This document shows, piece after piece, positions 25,177 to 33,940 of a DNA stretch of 64,000 nucleotides. Position 1 is the first letter of the stretch. Each line of letters begins with the position of its first letter. The position numbers and the translations under genes are program-made. This stretch comes from Shimwellia blattae DSM 4481 = NBRC 105725 (GTDB lineage Bacteria; Pseudomonadota; Gammaproteobacteria; Enterobacterales; Enterobacteriaceae): NCBI RefSeq assembly GCF_000262305.1, contig NC_017910.1:2046001-2110000 (forward strand), read 5' to 3'. The notes below the pieces were generated by a model that saw only the letters and a list, made by a program, of their open reading frames with translations, was not told the origin of the DNA and ran no database searches.

Positions 25177-26723
25177 AGATTCGCTCGCAAGTGGGTATGG
25201 TGCTCAACCTGGATAAATGCATCGGTTGTCACACCTGCTCCGTGACCTGTAAAAACGTCTGGACCAGCCGTGAAGGCACGGAATACGCGTGGTTTAACAA
25301 CGTAGAGACGAAGCCCGGCCTCGGCTACCCGGTAGACTGGGAGAACCAGGAAAAATGGCAAGGCGGCTGGATCCGCAAAATCAGCGGCAAGCTGGAGCCG
25401 CGCCTGGGCGGTAAGATTGGGGTGTTGTCCGGTATTTTTGCCAACCCGGTGCTGCCGCAGATAGACGACTACTACGAGCCCTTTACCTTTGATTACCAGC
25501 ATCTGCATAACGCGCCCAAAGGTAAGTTTCAGCCCACCGCCCGGCCCCGCTCACTGATAAGCGGCCAGCGCATGGAGAAGATTGAACACGGCCCCAACTG
25601 GGAGGAGCTGCTGGGGGGCGAGTTCAGTAAGCGTTCAGCAGACAGTAACTTCCACGCCATGCAAAAAGAGATGTATGGCGAGTTTGAAAACGCCTTCATG
25701 ATGTACCTGCCGCGCCTGTGCGAACACTGCCTGAACCCCAGCTGTGTTGCCACCTGCCCGAGCGGGGCTATCTACAAGCGTGAAGAAGACGGCATTGTGC
25801 TTATCGATCAGGATAAATGCCGTGGCTGGCGCATGTGTATTAGCGGCTGCCCTTACAAAAAAATCTACTTTAACTGGAAGAGCGGCAAATCCGAGAAGTG
25901 CATTTTCTGTTACCCGCGTATTGAATCCGGCCAGCCGACGGTCTGCTCGGAAACCTGTGTCGGGCGGATCCGCTATCTGGGGGTACTGCTGTACGACGCA
26001 GACCGCATTGCCGAGGCCGCCAGTACCGAAAATGAGCAGGATCTCTACCAGCGCCAGTGCGATGTGTTCCTTGACCCGAACGATCCGCAAATCATCGCAG
26101 AAGCCCTGCGCCAGGGGATCCCCCAGAATGTTATCGACGCCGCCCAGCGCTCGCCAGTCTATAAAATGGCCATCGACTGGCAGCTTGCCCTGCCGCTGCA
26201 CCCGGAATACCGCACCCTGCCCATGGTCTGGTATGTGCCGCCCCTGTCACCGATCCAGTCGGTAGCCGACGCCGGTGCACTGCCCCATAACGGCAATGTG
26301 CTGCCCGCTGTGGAAACCCTGCGGATCCCGGTGCAGTACCTGGCAAACCTGCTCAGCGCCGGTGATACCGGGCCGGTGCTGCGCGCCCTGAAGCGCATGA
26401 TGGCCATGCGCCACTACAAACGGGCCCAGACCGTGGATGGCACTACCGATACCCGCGCCGTTGAAGAGGTGGGCCTGACCGTCGAACAGGTGGAGGAGAT
26501 GTACCGCTACCTGGCTATCGCCGACTATGAGGACCGCTTTGTGATCCCGACCAGCCACCGGGAGATGGCCGGTGACGCCTTCGGTGAGCGTAACGGTTGC
26601 GGTTTCACCTTTGGCGACGGCTGCCACGGTTCAGACACCAAATTCAACCTGTTCAACAGCCGGCGGATAGACGCTATCAATATTGATGCGGTGGACGCCA
26701 GCGGCAAGCGGGAGGAGCACTGA
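25173..26723 (+). CDS. narY: Respiratory nitrate reductase Z, beta subunit
   Basis: The electron-transfer subunit that carries three 4Fe-4S clusters and one 3Fe-4S cluster between NarV and NarZ. Cysteine groups are visible at CIGCHTCSVTCKNVW (residue 16 on), CEHCLNPSCVATCP, CRGWRMCISGCPYKK and CIFCYPRIE to CSETCVG. The Trp in CRGW replaces a fourth cysteine, as known for the 3Fe-4S cluster of this family. The 516-residue length is normal. The start overlaps the narZ stop (ATGA). Confidence 0.98.
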   Translation: MKIRSQVGMVLNLDKCIGCHTCSVTCKNVWTSREGTEYAWFNNVETKPGLGYPVDWENQEKWQGGWIRKISGKLEPRLGGKIGVLSGIFANPVLPQIDDYYEPFTFDYQHLHNAPKGKFQPTARPRSLISGQRMEKIEHGPNWEELLGGEFSKRSADSNFHAMQKEMYGEFENAFMMYLPRLCEHCLNPSCVATCPSGAIYKREEDGIVLIDQDKCRGWRMCISGCPYKKIYFNWKSGKSEKCIFCYPRIESGQPTVCSETCVGRIRYLGVLLYDADRIAEAASTENEQDLYQRQCDVFLDPNDPQIIAEALRQGIPQNVIDAAQRSPVYKMAIDWQLALPLHPEYRTLPMVWYVPPLSPIQSVADAGALPHNGNVLPAVETLRIPVQYLANLLSAGDTGPVLRALKRMMAMRHYKRAQTVDGTTDTRAVEEVGLTVEQVEEMYRYLAIADYEDRFVIPTSHREMAGDAFGERNGCGFTFGDGCHGSDTKFNLFNSRRIDAINIDAVDASGKREEH

Positions 26724-27418
26724 TGCAGATATTAAAAGCGCTCTCCTGCCTGCTGGAATACCCGGACGAGCTGCTGTGGGAGCACGGCCATGAGCTCCAG
26801 CCCCTGCTGGCACAAGGGGCGCCGGAGCTGGCGGCCCGCCTGCCCCACTGGCTGGCCCGCCCGCTGATGGACCAGCAGGTGGAATGGGGGGAAACCTTTG
26901 AGCGCGGCCGCGCAACCTCGCTGCTGCTGTTTGAGCATGTTCATGGCGAATCCCGGGATCGGGGCCAGGCGATGGTGGATCTGCTGTCCCAGTACGGCGC
27001 CGCCGATCTGGCCCTTGACCGGCGCGAGCTGCCCGACTATCTGCCCCTGTATCTGGAGTACCTCAGCTGCCGCCCGGAACCGGAGGCCCGGGAGGGGCTG
27101 GTCAATATTGCCCCGATTCTGGCGCTGATCGGCGGGCGGCTGGCAGAGCGGGAGAGCGAATACGCGCTGATTTTCGACGCTCTCCTGGCCCTCTCCGGCA
27201 GCCCGTTACGCAGCCACAGTGTTGGCCGCCAGGTGGCCGGGGAAACCCGGGACGACACCCCCCAGGCGCTGGATGCCGTATGGGAGGAGGAGCAGGTACG
27301 GTTTATTGATGATAACGCAACGGCGTGCGACAGCTCGCCCCAACAGCACTATCAGCGCCGGTTCAGCCAGGATGTTGCCCCGCAATACCTGGATATCGCC
27401 GCAGGAGGGCCAAAATAA
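26723..27418 (+). CDS. narW: Nitrate reductase Z assembly chaperone
   Basis: A cytoplasmic NarJ-type chaperone that binds the NarZ N-terminus and is needed for molybdenum cofactor insertion but is not part of the mature enzyme. The 231-residue protein shows the family core YPDELLWEHGHEL, YLPLYLEYLS and SPLRSHSV. It overlaps its neighbours on both sides by one base. Confidence 0.96.
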   Translation: MQILKALSCLLEYPDELLWEHGHELQPLLAQGAPELAARLPHWLARPLMDQQVEWGETFERGRATSLLLFEHVHGESRDRGQAMVDLLSQYGAADLALDRRELPDYLPLYLEYLSCRPEPEAREGLVNIAPILALIGGRLAERESEYALIFDALLALSGSPLRSHSVGRQVAGETRDDTPQALDAVWEEEQVRFIDDNATACDSSPQQHYQRRFSQDVAPQYLDIAAGGPK

Positions 27419-28095
27419 TGCAATGGCTGAATGTCTTTTTCTTCAATATTTACCCGTATCTGTGCGGTACGGTCTTTCTGGTGGGGAGCTGGCTGCGCTA
27501 CGACTACGGCCAGTACACCTGGCGTGCCGCCTCCAGCCAGATGCTGGACAAAAAAGGGTTCCGCCTCGCCTCTAATCTGTTCCATATCGGGATTCTGGGG
27601 ATTTTCTTCGGCCACTTTTTCGGCCTGCTGACCCCCCACTGGATGTATGAATCCTTTCTGCCCATGGCGGAAAAACAGAAACTGGCCATGGTGGCCGGGG
27701 GGATTTGCGGTGTTATGACCCTGGTGGGCGGGATATTGCTGCTGAAACGCCGCTTATATAACCCGCGGGTGCGGGCCACCTCCACCACGGCCGATATTGT
27801 GGTGCTGGCGATTCTGGTTATCCAGTGCGCGCTGGGTCTGCTGACGATTCCCTTTTCCGCACAGCATATGGACGGCAGCGAGATGCTCAAACTGGTGGGC
27901 TGGGCCCAGGCGGTGGTGACCTTCCAGGGTGGTGCGGCCAGCCACCTGGACGGGGTGGCCTTTATTTACCGCGTGCACCTGGTGCTGGGCATGACCATTT
28001 TCCTGCTGTTCCCGTTCACCCGTCTGGTGCATATCTGGAGCGCTCCGGTGGAGTATGTTACCCGGCGCTACCAGGTGGTCCGCTCCCGGCGCTAG
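27418..28095 (+). CDS. narV: Nitrate reductase Z, gamma subunit (cytochrome b)
   Basis: The membrane subunit that oxidises quinol at the periplasmic side. Five helices are visible, and the four heme b ligands fall at H56, H66, H187 and H205, the same numbers as in E. coli NarI. The 225-residue start is set by TAATG overlap with narW and by GGAGGGCCAAA upstream. A stem-loop (28128-28155) follows and probably ends the operon. Confidence 0.97.
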   Translation: MQWLNVFFFNIYPYLCGTVFLVGSWLRYDYGQYTWRAASSQMLDKKGFRLASNLFHIGILGIFFGHFFGLLTPHWMYESFLPMAEKQKLAMVAGGICGVMTLVGGILLLKRRLYNPRVRATSTTADIVVLAILVIQCALGLLTIPFSAQHMDGSEMLKLVGWAQAVVTFQGGAASHLDGVAFIYRVHLVLGMTIFLLFPFTRLVHIWSAPVEYVTRRYQVVRSRR

Positions 28096-28127
28096 CCGGT
28101 CAGGCCAGGGAGCCACGCCCCTTAACA

Positions 28128-28155
28128 TCCCGGACGGTTTTTCTGCCGTCCGGGA
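28128..28155 (+). terminator. Stem-loop after narV
   Basis: TCCCGGACGG and CCGTCCGGGA pair over 10 bp with a TTTTTCTG loop, 32 bp after the narV stop. There is no T-tract. Confidence 0.6.
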
Positions 28156-28240
28156 ACCGGTACTACATCTTGGTGCATTGGGGATTATCGCCGCCCACGG
28201 TAAAAGCACACCGCCCTGAAACCAAAAAAATTGCCTAATG

Positions 28241-28266
28241 AAAAAAACGCCGCACAAAGTGCGGCG
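28241..28266 (-). terminator. Terminator of the 61-residue ORF
   Basis: CGCCGCAC and GTGCGGCG form an 8-bp stem with an AAA loop. On the minus strand it ends in seven T residues, 30 bp after the small ORF. Confidence 0.85.
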
Positions 28267-28296
28267 GCATGGGACGTCGATAATAAAATTCGACGG

Positions 28297-28482
28297 CTAA
28301 GGGTTCTCGCCAAATCTTTCCTGGTAATCGCTGATCAGGTTTGCGCAATCACTTTCAGACTGAATACAACTCTGTAGCGCTTCTTTGGCCTGCTCTTTAG
28401 CCGGGTTCGGTAGCAGAGCCCCAGTCAACAAAATGGCACAGATGGCAGTCACTACGGCAGCGTAAAGTACATACTTTTTCAT
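28297..28482 (-). CDS. Small protein with N-terminal membrane segment
   Basis: A 61-residue product: a hydrophobic segment at residues 5-24 (VLYAAVVTAICAILLTGALL), then a hydrophilic domain with two cysteines (LQSCIQSESDCANLI) and an acidic C-terminus. It is probably anchored in the inner membrane with the cysteines in the periplasm. It has a clear terminator just downstream, which supports a real gene. I do not recognise a characterised family. The DNA is less GC-rich than its neighbours. Confidence 0.6.
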   Translation of the reverse strand: MKKYVLYAAVVTAICAILLTGALLPNPAKEQAKEALQSCIQSESDCANLISDYQERFGENP

Positions 28483-28659
28483 GATGGTTATGCTCAGATG
28501 ATTCTTATCGCGACAATCTATAGCAATCCCATATAGAAAAGTCCGATTTTACATCAACCTCTGGCAAACAAGTGCAGTTGTGCTGTTACATACTCAGCGT
28601 CTGAAAGCCCCCCATCAACACAACAGACGTAACGTCAGAACCCTACGATTACGATAATA

Positions 28660-28860
28660 CTAACGTTTAAACTTTATAATTTCATATATCGATAAAGCGA
28701 CCATAATAAACACGAAAAATAAAGGAATGAGCCAGATTGGGCTGTCCGGAAACAATAGCCCCTGAACCAAAGCAAAAATTATTGTCAGTACTGCCGGGCC
28801 ATAATACGAAACCAATGACATTAATACCCGTCTGAAAAACCTTTTAATAAGATTCATCAT
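28660..28860 (-). CDS. Small two-helix membrane protein
   Basis: A 66-residue hydrophobic product with a basic N-terminus (MMNLIKRFFRR), two predicted membrane helices (about 16-36 and 42-60) and a basic end (IIKFKR). It could start at the first or second ATG. I recognise no family. It lies in an AT-rich stretch between narV and the mhp operon and may be of foreign origin. Confidence 0.5.
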   Translation of the reverse strand: MMNLIKRFFRRVLMSLVSYYGPAVLTIIFALVQGLLFPDSPIWLIPLFFVFIMVALSIYEIIKFKR

Positions 28861-29278
28861 GATTATCGAATCATCCTGACTATGATATCTGCAATTCCAT
28901 CATCCGACGCCCGTTGCGCTTTAAGTTCCTCTGCTCAATCAAACCAATTGACCATAAAACGGAAAGTAATCCGGCCAAATCGCGGATGGTGTACTCACCG
29001 CGACCGTGCATTTTGCAAAGATTTTTTACTGTTTATCAGACAATTCAACCGATCCTTTTAGTTACTGCTCAATTAACGTCCTGTTATACCTTAACCAGAA
29101 TCAACGCTCTCTCACCTGCCCCATAATACCGACCCCAAATCAGGCGGACATTCCCCCCACCCTCACCGCTGCCCGGACGTTCTGAAAGGCGGTTTTTACA
29201 GAGCGAAATAGCGCACGGTGCTGAAATGCGGCGCTGAATAAAATCACCAGTATGTTGTAACTAATTACCGTCAGAAAT
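28861..29278. other. Intergenic region with no supported gene
   Basis: About 420 bp, AT-rich in the left half. A 70-codon open frame on the + strand has no ribosome-binding site and no family resemblance. I see no RNA gene or repeat here. Confidence 0.5.
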
Positions 29279-29306
29279 AAAAAAACCGCGACATCGACTG
29301 CCGCGG
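29279..29306 (-). terminator. Terminator of the mhp operon
   Basis: CCGCG (29286-29290) pairs with CGCGG (29302-29306) and, read on the minus strand, is followed by seven T residues, 28 bp after the mhpE stop. Confidence 0.65.
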
Positions 29307-29333
29307 CTCTGTATTACCGTTCAGCAAAAGCGG

Positions 29334-30344
29334 TTAACGACGGGCCAGATCCAGCGCCACATCCACAATCATATCTTCCTGGCCGCCCACCATGCGCCGC
29401 TTTCCGAGCTCCACCAGAATATCGACCGCGCTCAGGCCGTATCGGGCGGCCGCCACTTCCGCATGGCGCAGGAAGCTGGAGTAAACCCCCGCATAGCCCA
29501 GAGCCAGGGTTTCCCGGTCGACCCGCACCGGGCGATCCTGGAGCGGGCGCACCAGCTCATCGGCTGCATTCATCAGCCCGTAGAGATCACAACCGTGGTT
29601 CCAGCCCAGCTTCTCCGCCGCGGCAATAAACACCTCCAGCGGCGCGTTACCGGCCCCGGCCCCCATACCGGCCAGGCTGGCATCAATGCGATCACAGCCC
29701 TCTTCCACCGCCACCATGGAGTTTGCCACCCCAAGGCTCAGGTTATGGTGGGCGTGCATCCCGGTGAGGGTTTCCGGCTTCAGCACCGCTTTCAGGGCGC
29801 GGAAACGGGCGCGAATATCATCCATATTCATGGCACCGCCGGAATCCACCACATAGATACATGTCGCCCCGTAGGACTCCATCAGTTGCGCCTGTCTGGC
29901 GAGGTTTTCCGGCGTGGTCAGGTGGCTCATCATCAGGAAGCCCACCGTGTCCATGCCCAGCTCACGGGCAAAGGCAATATGCTGCTTTGAGACATCCGCC
30001 TCGGTACAGTGCGTGGCCACACGCACAATCCGCGCCCCGGCGTTATAGGCGTTTTTCAGATCGTGAATGGTGCCAATCCCCGGGATCAGCAAGGTGGCGA
30101 TACGGGCATGGGTGACCACATCCGCCGCCGTCTCGATCCATTCAAGATCCGAATGGGCGCCAAAGCCGTAGTTAAAGCTGGAGCCCTGCAGACCGTCACC
30201 GTGGGCCACTTCAATGGAGTCCACGCGGGCGTTATCCAGCGCCCGGGCAATCTGCTGCACATCTTCAGTGCTGTACTGATGGCGGATAGCGTGCATACCA
30301 TCACGCAGGGTTACATCGGAAATAAAGAGTTTTTTACCGTTCAT
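29334..30344 (-). CDS. mhpE: 4-hydroxy-2-oxovalerate aldolase
   Basis: Splits 4-hydroxy-2-oxovalerate into pyruvate and acetaldehyde, the last ring-derived step of hydroxyphenylpropionate breakdown. It has the HMGL-like TIM barrel with the metal site TLRDGMHAIRHQ and HAHHNLSLGVANS. The 336-residue length is standard. The start overlaps mhpF (ATGA), fitting the channelling complex of aldolase and acetaldehyde dehydrogenase. Confidence 0.97.
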   Translation of the reverse strand: MNGKKLFISDVTLRDGMHAIRHQYSTEDVQQIARALDNARVDSIEVAHGDGLQGSSFNYGFGAHSDLEWIETAADVVTHARIATLLIPGIGTIHDLKNAYNAGARIVRVATHCTEADVSKQHIAFARELGMDTVGFLMMSHLTTPENLARQAQLMESYGATCIYVVDSGGAMNMDDIRARFRALKAVLKPETLTGMHAHHNLSLGVANSMVAVEEGCDRIDASLAGMGAGAGNAPLEVFIAAAEKLGWNHGCDLYGLMNAADELVRPLQDRPVRVDRETLALGYAGVYSSFLRHAEVAAARYGLSAVDILVELGKRRMVGGQEDMIVDVALDLARR

Positions 30345-31291
30345 GCTGTCGCTCCTGCTGCGCGGCCCATGGATTGCGCCATTTTCTCCGCAGTGGCCAG
30401 CGCCGCAGAGGTCATAATATCGAGGTTACCGGCGTAGGCCGGCAGGTAATGGGCGGCCCCTTCTACCTCAAGGAATATTGACGTTTTCAGCCCGGAGAAG
30501 GTGCCCGTACCCGGCAGGTGGACCGGTTTATCTTCCGGGATCACCTCAAACTGCACCTGCTGCTTCAGGCGATACCCCGGCACATAGGCCTGCACCTCTT
30601 GCGCCATGCTGGCGATGGAGGCTTCAATCTCCGTCTGGTTTGCTGCCTCACTCAGCACATAGACTGTGTCGCGCATCATCAGCGGCGGCTCTGCCGGGTT
30701 AAGGATAATGATCGCTTTGCCTTTTTCCGCGCCGCCTACCGCCTCAATGGCCTGAGAGGTGGTTTCGGTAAATTCATCAATATTCGCCCGGGTGCCCGGC
30801 CCGGCAGAGAGGCTGGCAATAGAGGCGATAATCTCCGCGTAGTGCACTTTGGCCACCCGGGAGACCGCCGCCACCATCGGGATGGTCGCCTGCCCGCCGC
30901 AGGTCACCATGTTGACGTTGCCCTGGTGCAGGTTCTTCTCAAGGTTAACCACCGGTACACAGTAGGGGCCAATAGCGGCCGGGGTGAGGTCGATCACCCG
31001 GATCCCCGGTTTGGCCGCCCGCAGGGCTTTGTCATTGCGGATATGTGCCCCGGCGCTGGTGGCGTCAAACACGAAGTCGATATCGGCAAATTCCGCCATG
31101 TTCAGCAGGCCATCGACCCCTTCGTGGGTGGTGGCTACCCCCATACGCCGGGCACGGGCCAGGCCGTCAGACTCCGGATCGATCCCCACCATCACCGACA
31201 TTTCGAGGTGTTTTGCGTTACGCAGGATCTTGATCATCAGATCGGTGCCGATATTGCCTGAACCGATAATGGCGACTTTTTTCATACTCAT
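30341..31291 (-). CDS. mhpF: Acetaldehyde dehydrogenase (acylating)
   Basis: Converts the acetaldehyde made by MhpE to acetyl-CoA with NAD+ and CoA. The Rossmann motif IIGSGNIGTDL is at the N-terminus and the catalytic cysteine lies in NMVTCGGQATIP. Starting at the ATG for MSMKKVAIIG gives 316 residues, as in E. coli; a longer in-frame start at 31345 would overlap mhpD and adds an unrelated leader. Confidence 0.97.
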   Translation of the reverse strand: MSMKKVAIIGSGNIGTDLMIKILRNAKHLEMSVMVGIDPESDGLARARRMGVATTHEGVDGLLNMAEFADIDFVFDATSAGAHIRNDKALRAAKPGIRVIDLTPAAIGPYCVPVVNLEKNLHQGNVNMVTCGGQATIPMVAAVSRVAKVHYAEIIASIASLSAGPGTRANIDEFTETTSQAIEAVGGAEKGKAIIILNPAEPPLMMRDTVYVLSEAANQTEIEASIASMAQEVQAYVPGYRLKQQVQFEVIPEDKPVHLPGTGTFSGLKTSIFLEVEGAAHYLPAYAGNLDIMTSAALATAEKMAQSMGRAAGATA

Positions 31292-31301
31292 GCTCTGTTC
31301 C

Positions 31302-32105
31302 TTACTGTGCATTCTCTGGCGCGGCAGAAAACTGCGCCGCCACACTACCGATACCGTCGATGACGGCGGTGAAGCAATCCCCGGCTTTGACGGGCACCAT
31401 CGGGCCCAGCGCCCCGGTCAGCACCACATCACCGGCACGCAGCGGCTCCCCGAGGCTGGCCATTTTGCGCGCCAGCCAGACGGCGGCGTTTAACGGGTGC
31501 CCCAGGCATTCACTGCCCTTACCGGTCGAGACCACTTCGTTATTGCGGCTCATGCTCATGGTGCAGTTTTTCAGATCCAGGCCGTCAATACGCCGGGCCG
31601 GGCTGCCCAGCACATACACCCCGCAGGAGGCGTTATCGGCCACCGTGTCCACAAACTGAATCGACCAGTCGCTGATGCGGCTGCCCACCACTTCCAGAGC
31701 CGGGATCACCCACTCAACGGCGCTGTAGAGCTCGTCAAAGGTGGTGTCCGTTGCCGGAAGATCCCGGTTCAGCACCAGGGCGATTTCCGCTTCAATGCGC
31801 GGCTGCAGCACCCGGTTAAACGGGATGGTGTCGTTATCCCCGTAACACATGTCGGCAAATAACGTGCCGAAGTCCGGCTGGTCAACCCCCAGCTGGGCCT
31901 GCACTTTAGGATGGGTCAGCCCCACTTTACGCCCGACAATCCGGGCACCAGTGGCAACCTCATGCTCCACATTCAGGCGCTGGATGGCATAAGCCGCCTG
32001 TGCATTCTGCGGCCCGATAATCTCACGCAGGGGGGCAATGGCGACCCCCTGTTGCCGGGCCTGGCGCAGGCGGGCGGCTAAGTCGTTAAGCACGTCGTTC
32101 ATCAC
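31302..32105 (-). CDS. mhpD: 2-keto-4-pentenoate hydratase
   Basis: Hydrates 2-hydroxypenta-2,4-dienoate to 4-hydroxy-2-oxovalerate. The 267-residue protein shows the fumarylacetoacetase-like fold with family segments RKVGLTHPKVQ, PRIEAEIALVL and LTGALGPMVPV. The gene sits in operon order between mhpC and mhpF. Confidence 0.97.
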   Translation of the reverse strand: MMNDVLNDLAARLRQARQQGVAIAPLREIIGPQNAQAAYAIQRLNVEHEVATGARIVGRKVGLTHPKVQAQLGVDQPDFGTLFADMCYGDNDTIPFNRVLQPRIEAEIALVLNRDLPATDTTFDELYSAVEWVIPALEVVGSRISDWSIQFVDTVADNASCGVYVLGSPARRIDGLDLKNCTMSMSRNNEVVSTGKGSECLGHPLNAAVWLARKMASLGEPLRAGDVVLTGALGPMVPVKAGDCFTAVIDGIGSVAAQFSAAPENAQ

Positions 32106-32114
32106 GGGTCTCCG

Positions 32115-32978
32115 TTAGCGGTTCAGGAAGTCCAGCACCAGCTGGTTAAAGGAATCGGCGTGTTCCCACTGGGCCCAGTGCCCGCAGTCACGGTAGATAT
32201 GCAGCTCCGCCCCCGCGATACCGGCCAGTAAACGCAGGCCGGTATCCATCGGAACAAAACGGTCATTGCGGCCCCAGATAATCAGCGTCTGCGCTTTCAC
32301 CTCACCCAGGCGCGGGCTGAAGTCCGGGAACTGTTTCGGGTTGATTTCAATACTTTTAACGAAATTTTCCAGATGATCGCGCCGCGAAAGCATATTATCC
32401 AGCCGCGCCTGGAACAGTTCCTCGGTCAGATCGCTCGGATCGTAGACGAAGATATTCATCATCTTTTTCAGGTTTTCGATGGTCGGCTCCCGGTACAGCC
32501 CCTGCAGCAGTTTGATGCCTTCCGTAGGCATGGGGGTGAACAGGCTCATGCCGCCGGTGCCGCCCCCCATCAGTACCAGTTTCCCTACCCGCTCCGGCCA
32601 GCTCAGGGTAAAGGCCATGGCGCTGTGGCCCCCCATGGAGTTCCCCAGCAGGTGCACTTTAGCGATGTCCAGCTTATCCACCACCCCTTTGAGGATGCGG
32701 GCGTTAAAGTCAGAGCGGGAGCCGGTGTTAACGTAGCTGTCGCTTTTGCCCCAGCCGGGGAAGTCCACCAGCAGCACCCGGTAGCCTGCGGCAACCAGGG
32801 GCGCAATGTTGCGGTTAAAGTTTGCCCAGCCTGTCGCCCCCGGGCCGGAGCCGTGCAGCATTACCACGGTCTCACTGCCGCTGCCGCAATCGTTATAGTG
32901 AATTTTAAACTGGCGGTCGCCTTCCTGAATCTCCACAACGTGGCTGGTGGCGGCTTCGGTGAGTGTCGGTTGTGTCAT
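32115..32978 (-). CDS. mhpC: 2-hydroxy-6-ketonona-2,4-dienedioate hydrolase
   Basis: Cuts the carbon-carbon bond of the meta-cleavage product to give succinate (or fumarate) and 2-hydroxypentadienoate. The alpha/beta hydrolase features are HGSGPGATGWANF (oxyanion region), the nucleophile serine in LLGNSMGGHSA, the aspartate in IIWGRNDRFVP and the histidine in YRDCGHWAQWE. The 287 residues match the family. Confidence 0.97.
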   Translation of the reverse strand: MTQPTLTEAATSHVVEIQEGDRQFKIHYNDCGSGSETVVMLHGSGPGATGWANFNRNIAPLVAAGYRVLLVDFPGWGKSDSYVNTGSRSDFNARILKGVVDKLDIAKVHLLGNSMGGHSAMAFTLSWPERVGKLVLMGGGTGGMSLFTPMPTEGIKLLQGLYREPTIENLKKMMNIFVYDPSDLTEELFQARLDNMLSRRDHLENFVKSIEINPKQFPDFSPRLGEVKAQTLIIWGRNDRFVPMDTGLRLLAGIAGAELHIYRDCGHWAQWEHADSFNQLVLDFLNR

Positions 32979-32992
32979 GTTCTTTGCTCCTG

Positions 32993-33940
32993 TTAACGGT
33001 TTTTTGGCGCGGCGCTAAGTGAACCAAACCCGGCTATCCACTCAGGGATCGGGCGGTAGTAGCGGGCTTCGCTCTGCCAGGGGCCCCAGGCAGAAAGGGC
33101 GGCAAAAGCGGCAACCCAGGTTTTAATTTCGTGGGCCGACTTCCCGGCAATGGCGGAAAGCTCCGCGTTGCTCAGGCCATCAAGCTCGGCCAGGCGGCCC
33201 TGCTCCAGCAGGGTGATAAACTGGTTGTCCCACTCCGGGTTGAGCGGGTGCAGGCTGCTCTGATCTTCCACAAACCCGCGGGCGGCGCTGATGGTGCGCG
33301 CCTGGCGCAGCTGGCGCTCCTCGGCCGGTAAGTGTTTACCGCTGCCCAGCAGCCGGTTGCGCATATGCGCATTCGCGCTGACCAGCTCCGGCACCGGCGG
33401 CTGGTGCGAGATCCCGCCAGACGCCAGAATCAGCACCCGTTTATCCAGCTGGCGGACAAACTTGCCGATGGCCTCCCCCAGCAGCCGGGCGCGGCGAAAG
33501 CCCGGTAGCGGCACCGCGACACCATTAATAAACACCGGCAGCACCGGGCGGGTATCAAGCCCGCCCAGCAGGAACTCCAGCGGCTGGGCAAAGCCGTGAT
33601 CCACCTGCATACAGTAAGAAACGGCCAGATCAATGCCGTCATCCATCACGGCGCTGGCGCAGGCTTCCGCCAGCTGTGCGGGCACCGGAATATCGCCCGC
33701 CAGGCTGTGAAAATCCCCGATGGCATGGCACGCCATGCCGAGGCAAAACGGCGGCATGGTGTCGTAGAAAAAGCCGTTGTAGTGATCCGGGGCAAACAGC
33801 ACCACCAGCTCCGGATCAAACGCCGCAATGCGGGCCCGGGCGGCGGCAATCACGCCGTCTACCTCCGCCAGGACCTCCGGTGCGGGATCCACATACCCCA
33901 CCAGGGGGGTGTGCGACAGGCAATGTACGTATGCGCTCAT
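32993..33940 (-). CDS. mhpB: 2,3-dihydroxyphenylpropionate 1,2-dioxygenase
   Basis: An iron(II) extradiol dioxygenase of the LigB type that opens the catechol ring. The 315-residue protein begins MSAYVHCLSHTPLVGYVDP, with metal and catalytic histidines in this segment and in FAPDHYNGF and MQVDHGFAQP; SGGISHQPPVP is a further family motif. It overlaps mhpA by one base. Confidence 0.97.
   Translation of the reverse strand: MSAYVHCLSHTPLVGYVDPAPEVLAEVDGVIAAARARIAAFDPELVVLFAPDHYNGFFYDTMPPFCLGMACHAIGDFHSLAGDIPVPAQLAEACASAVMDDGIDLAVSYCMQVDHGFAQPLEFLLGGLDTRPVLPVFINGVAVPLPGFRRARLLGEAIGKFVRQLDKRVLILASGGISHQPPVPELVSANAHMRNRLLGSGKHLPAEERQLRQARTISAARGFVEDQSSLHPLNPEWDNQFITLLEQGRLAELDGLSNAELSAIAGKSAHEIKTWVAAFAALSAWGPWQSEARYYRPIPEWIAGFGSLSAAPKNR

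Noticed and set aside
28914..29126. 70-codon + strand frame in the AT-rich interval
   Set aside because: No ribosome-binding site, no family and no neighbour support.
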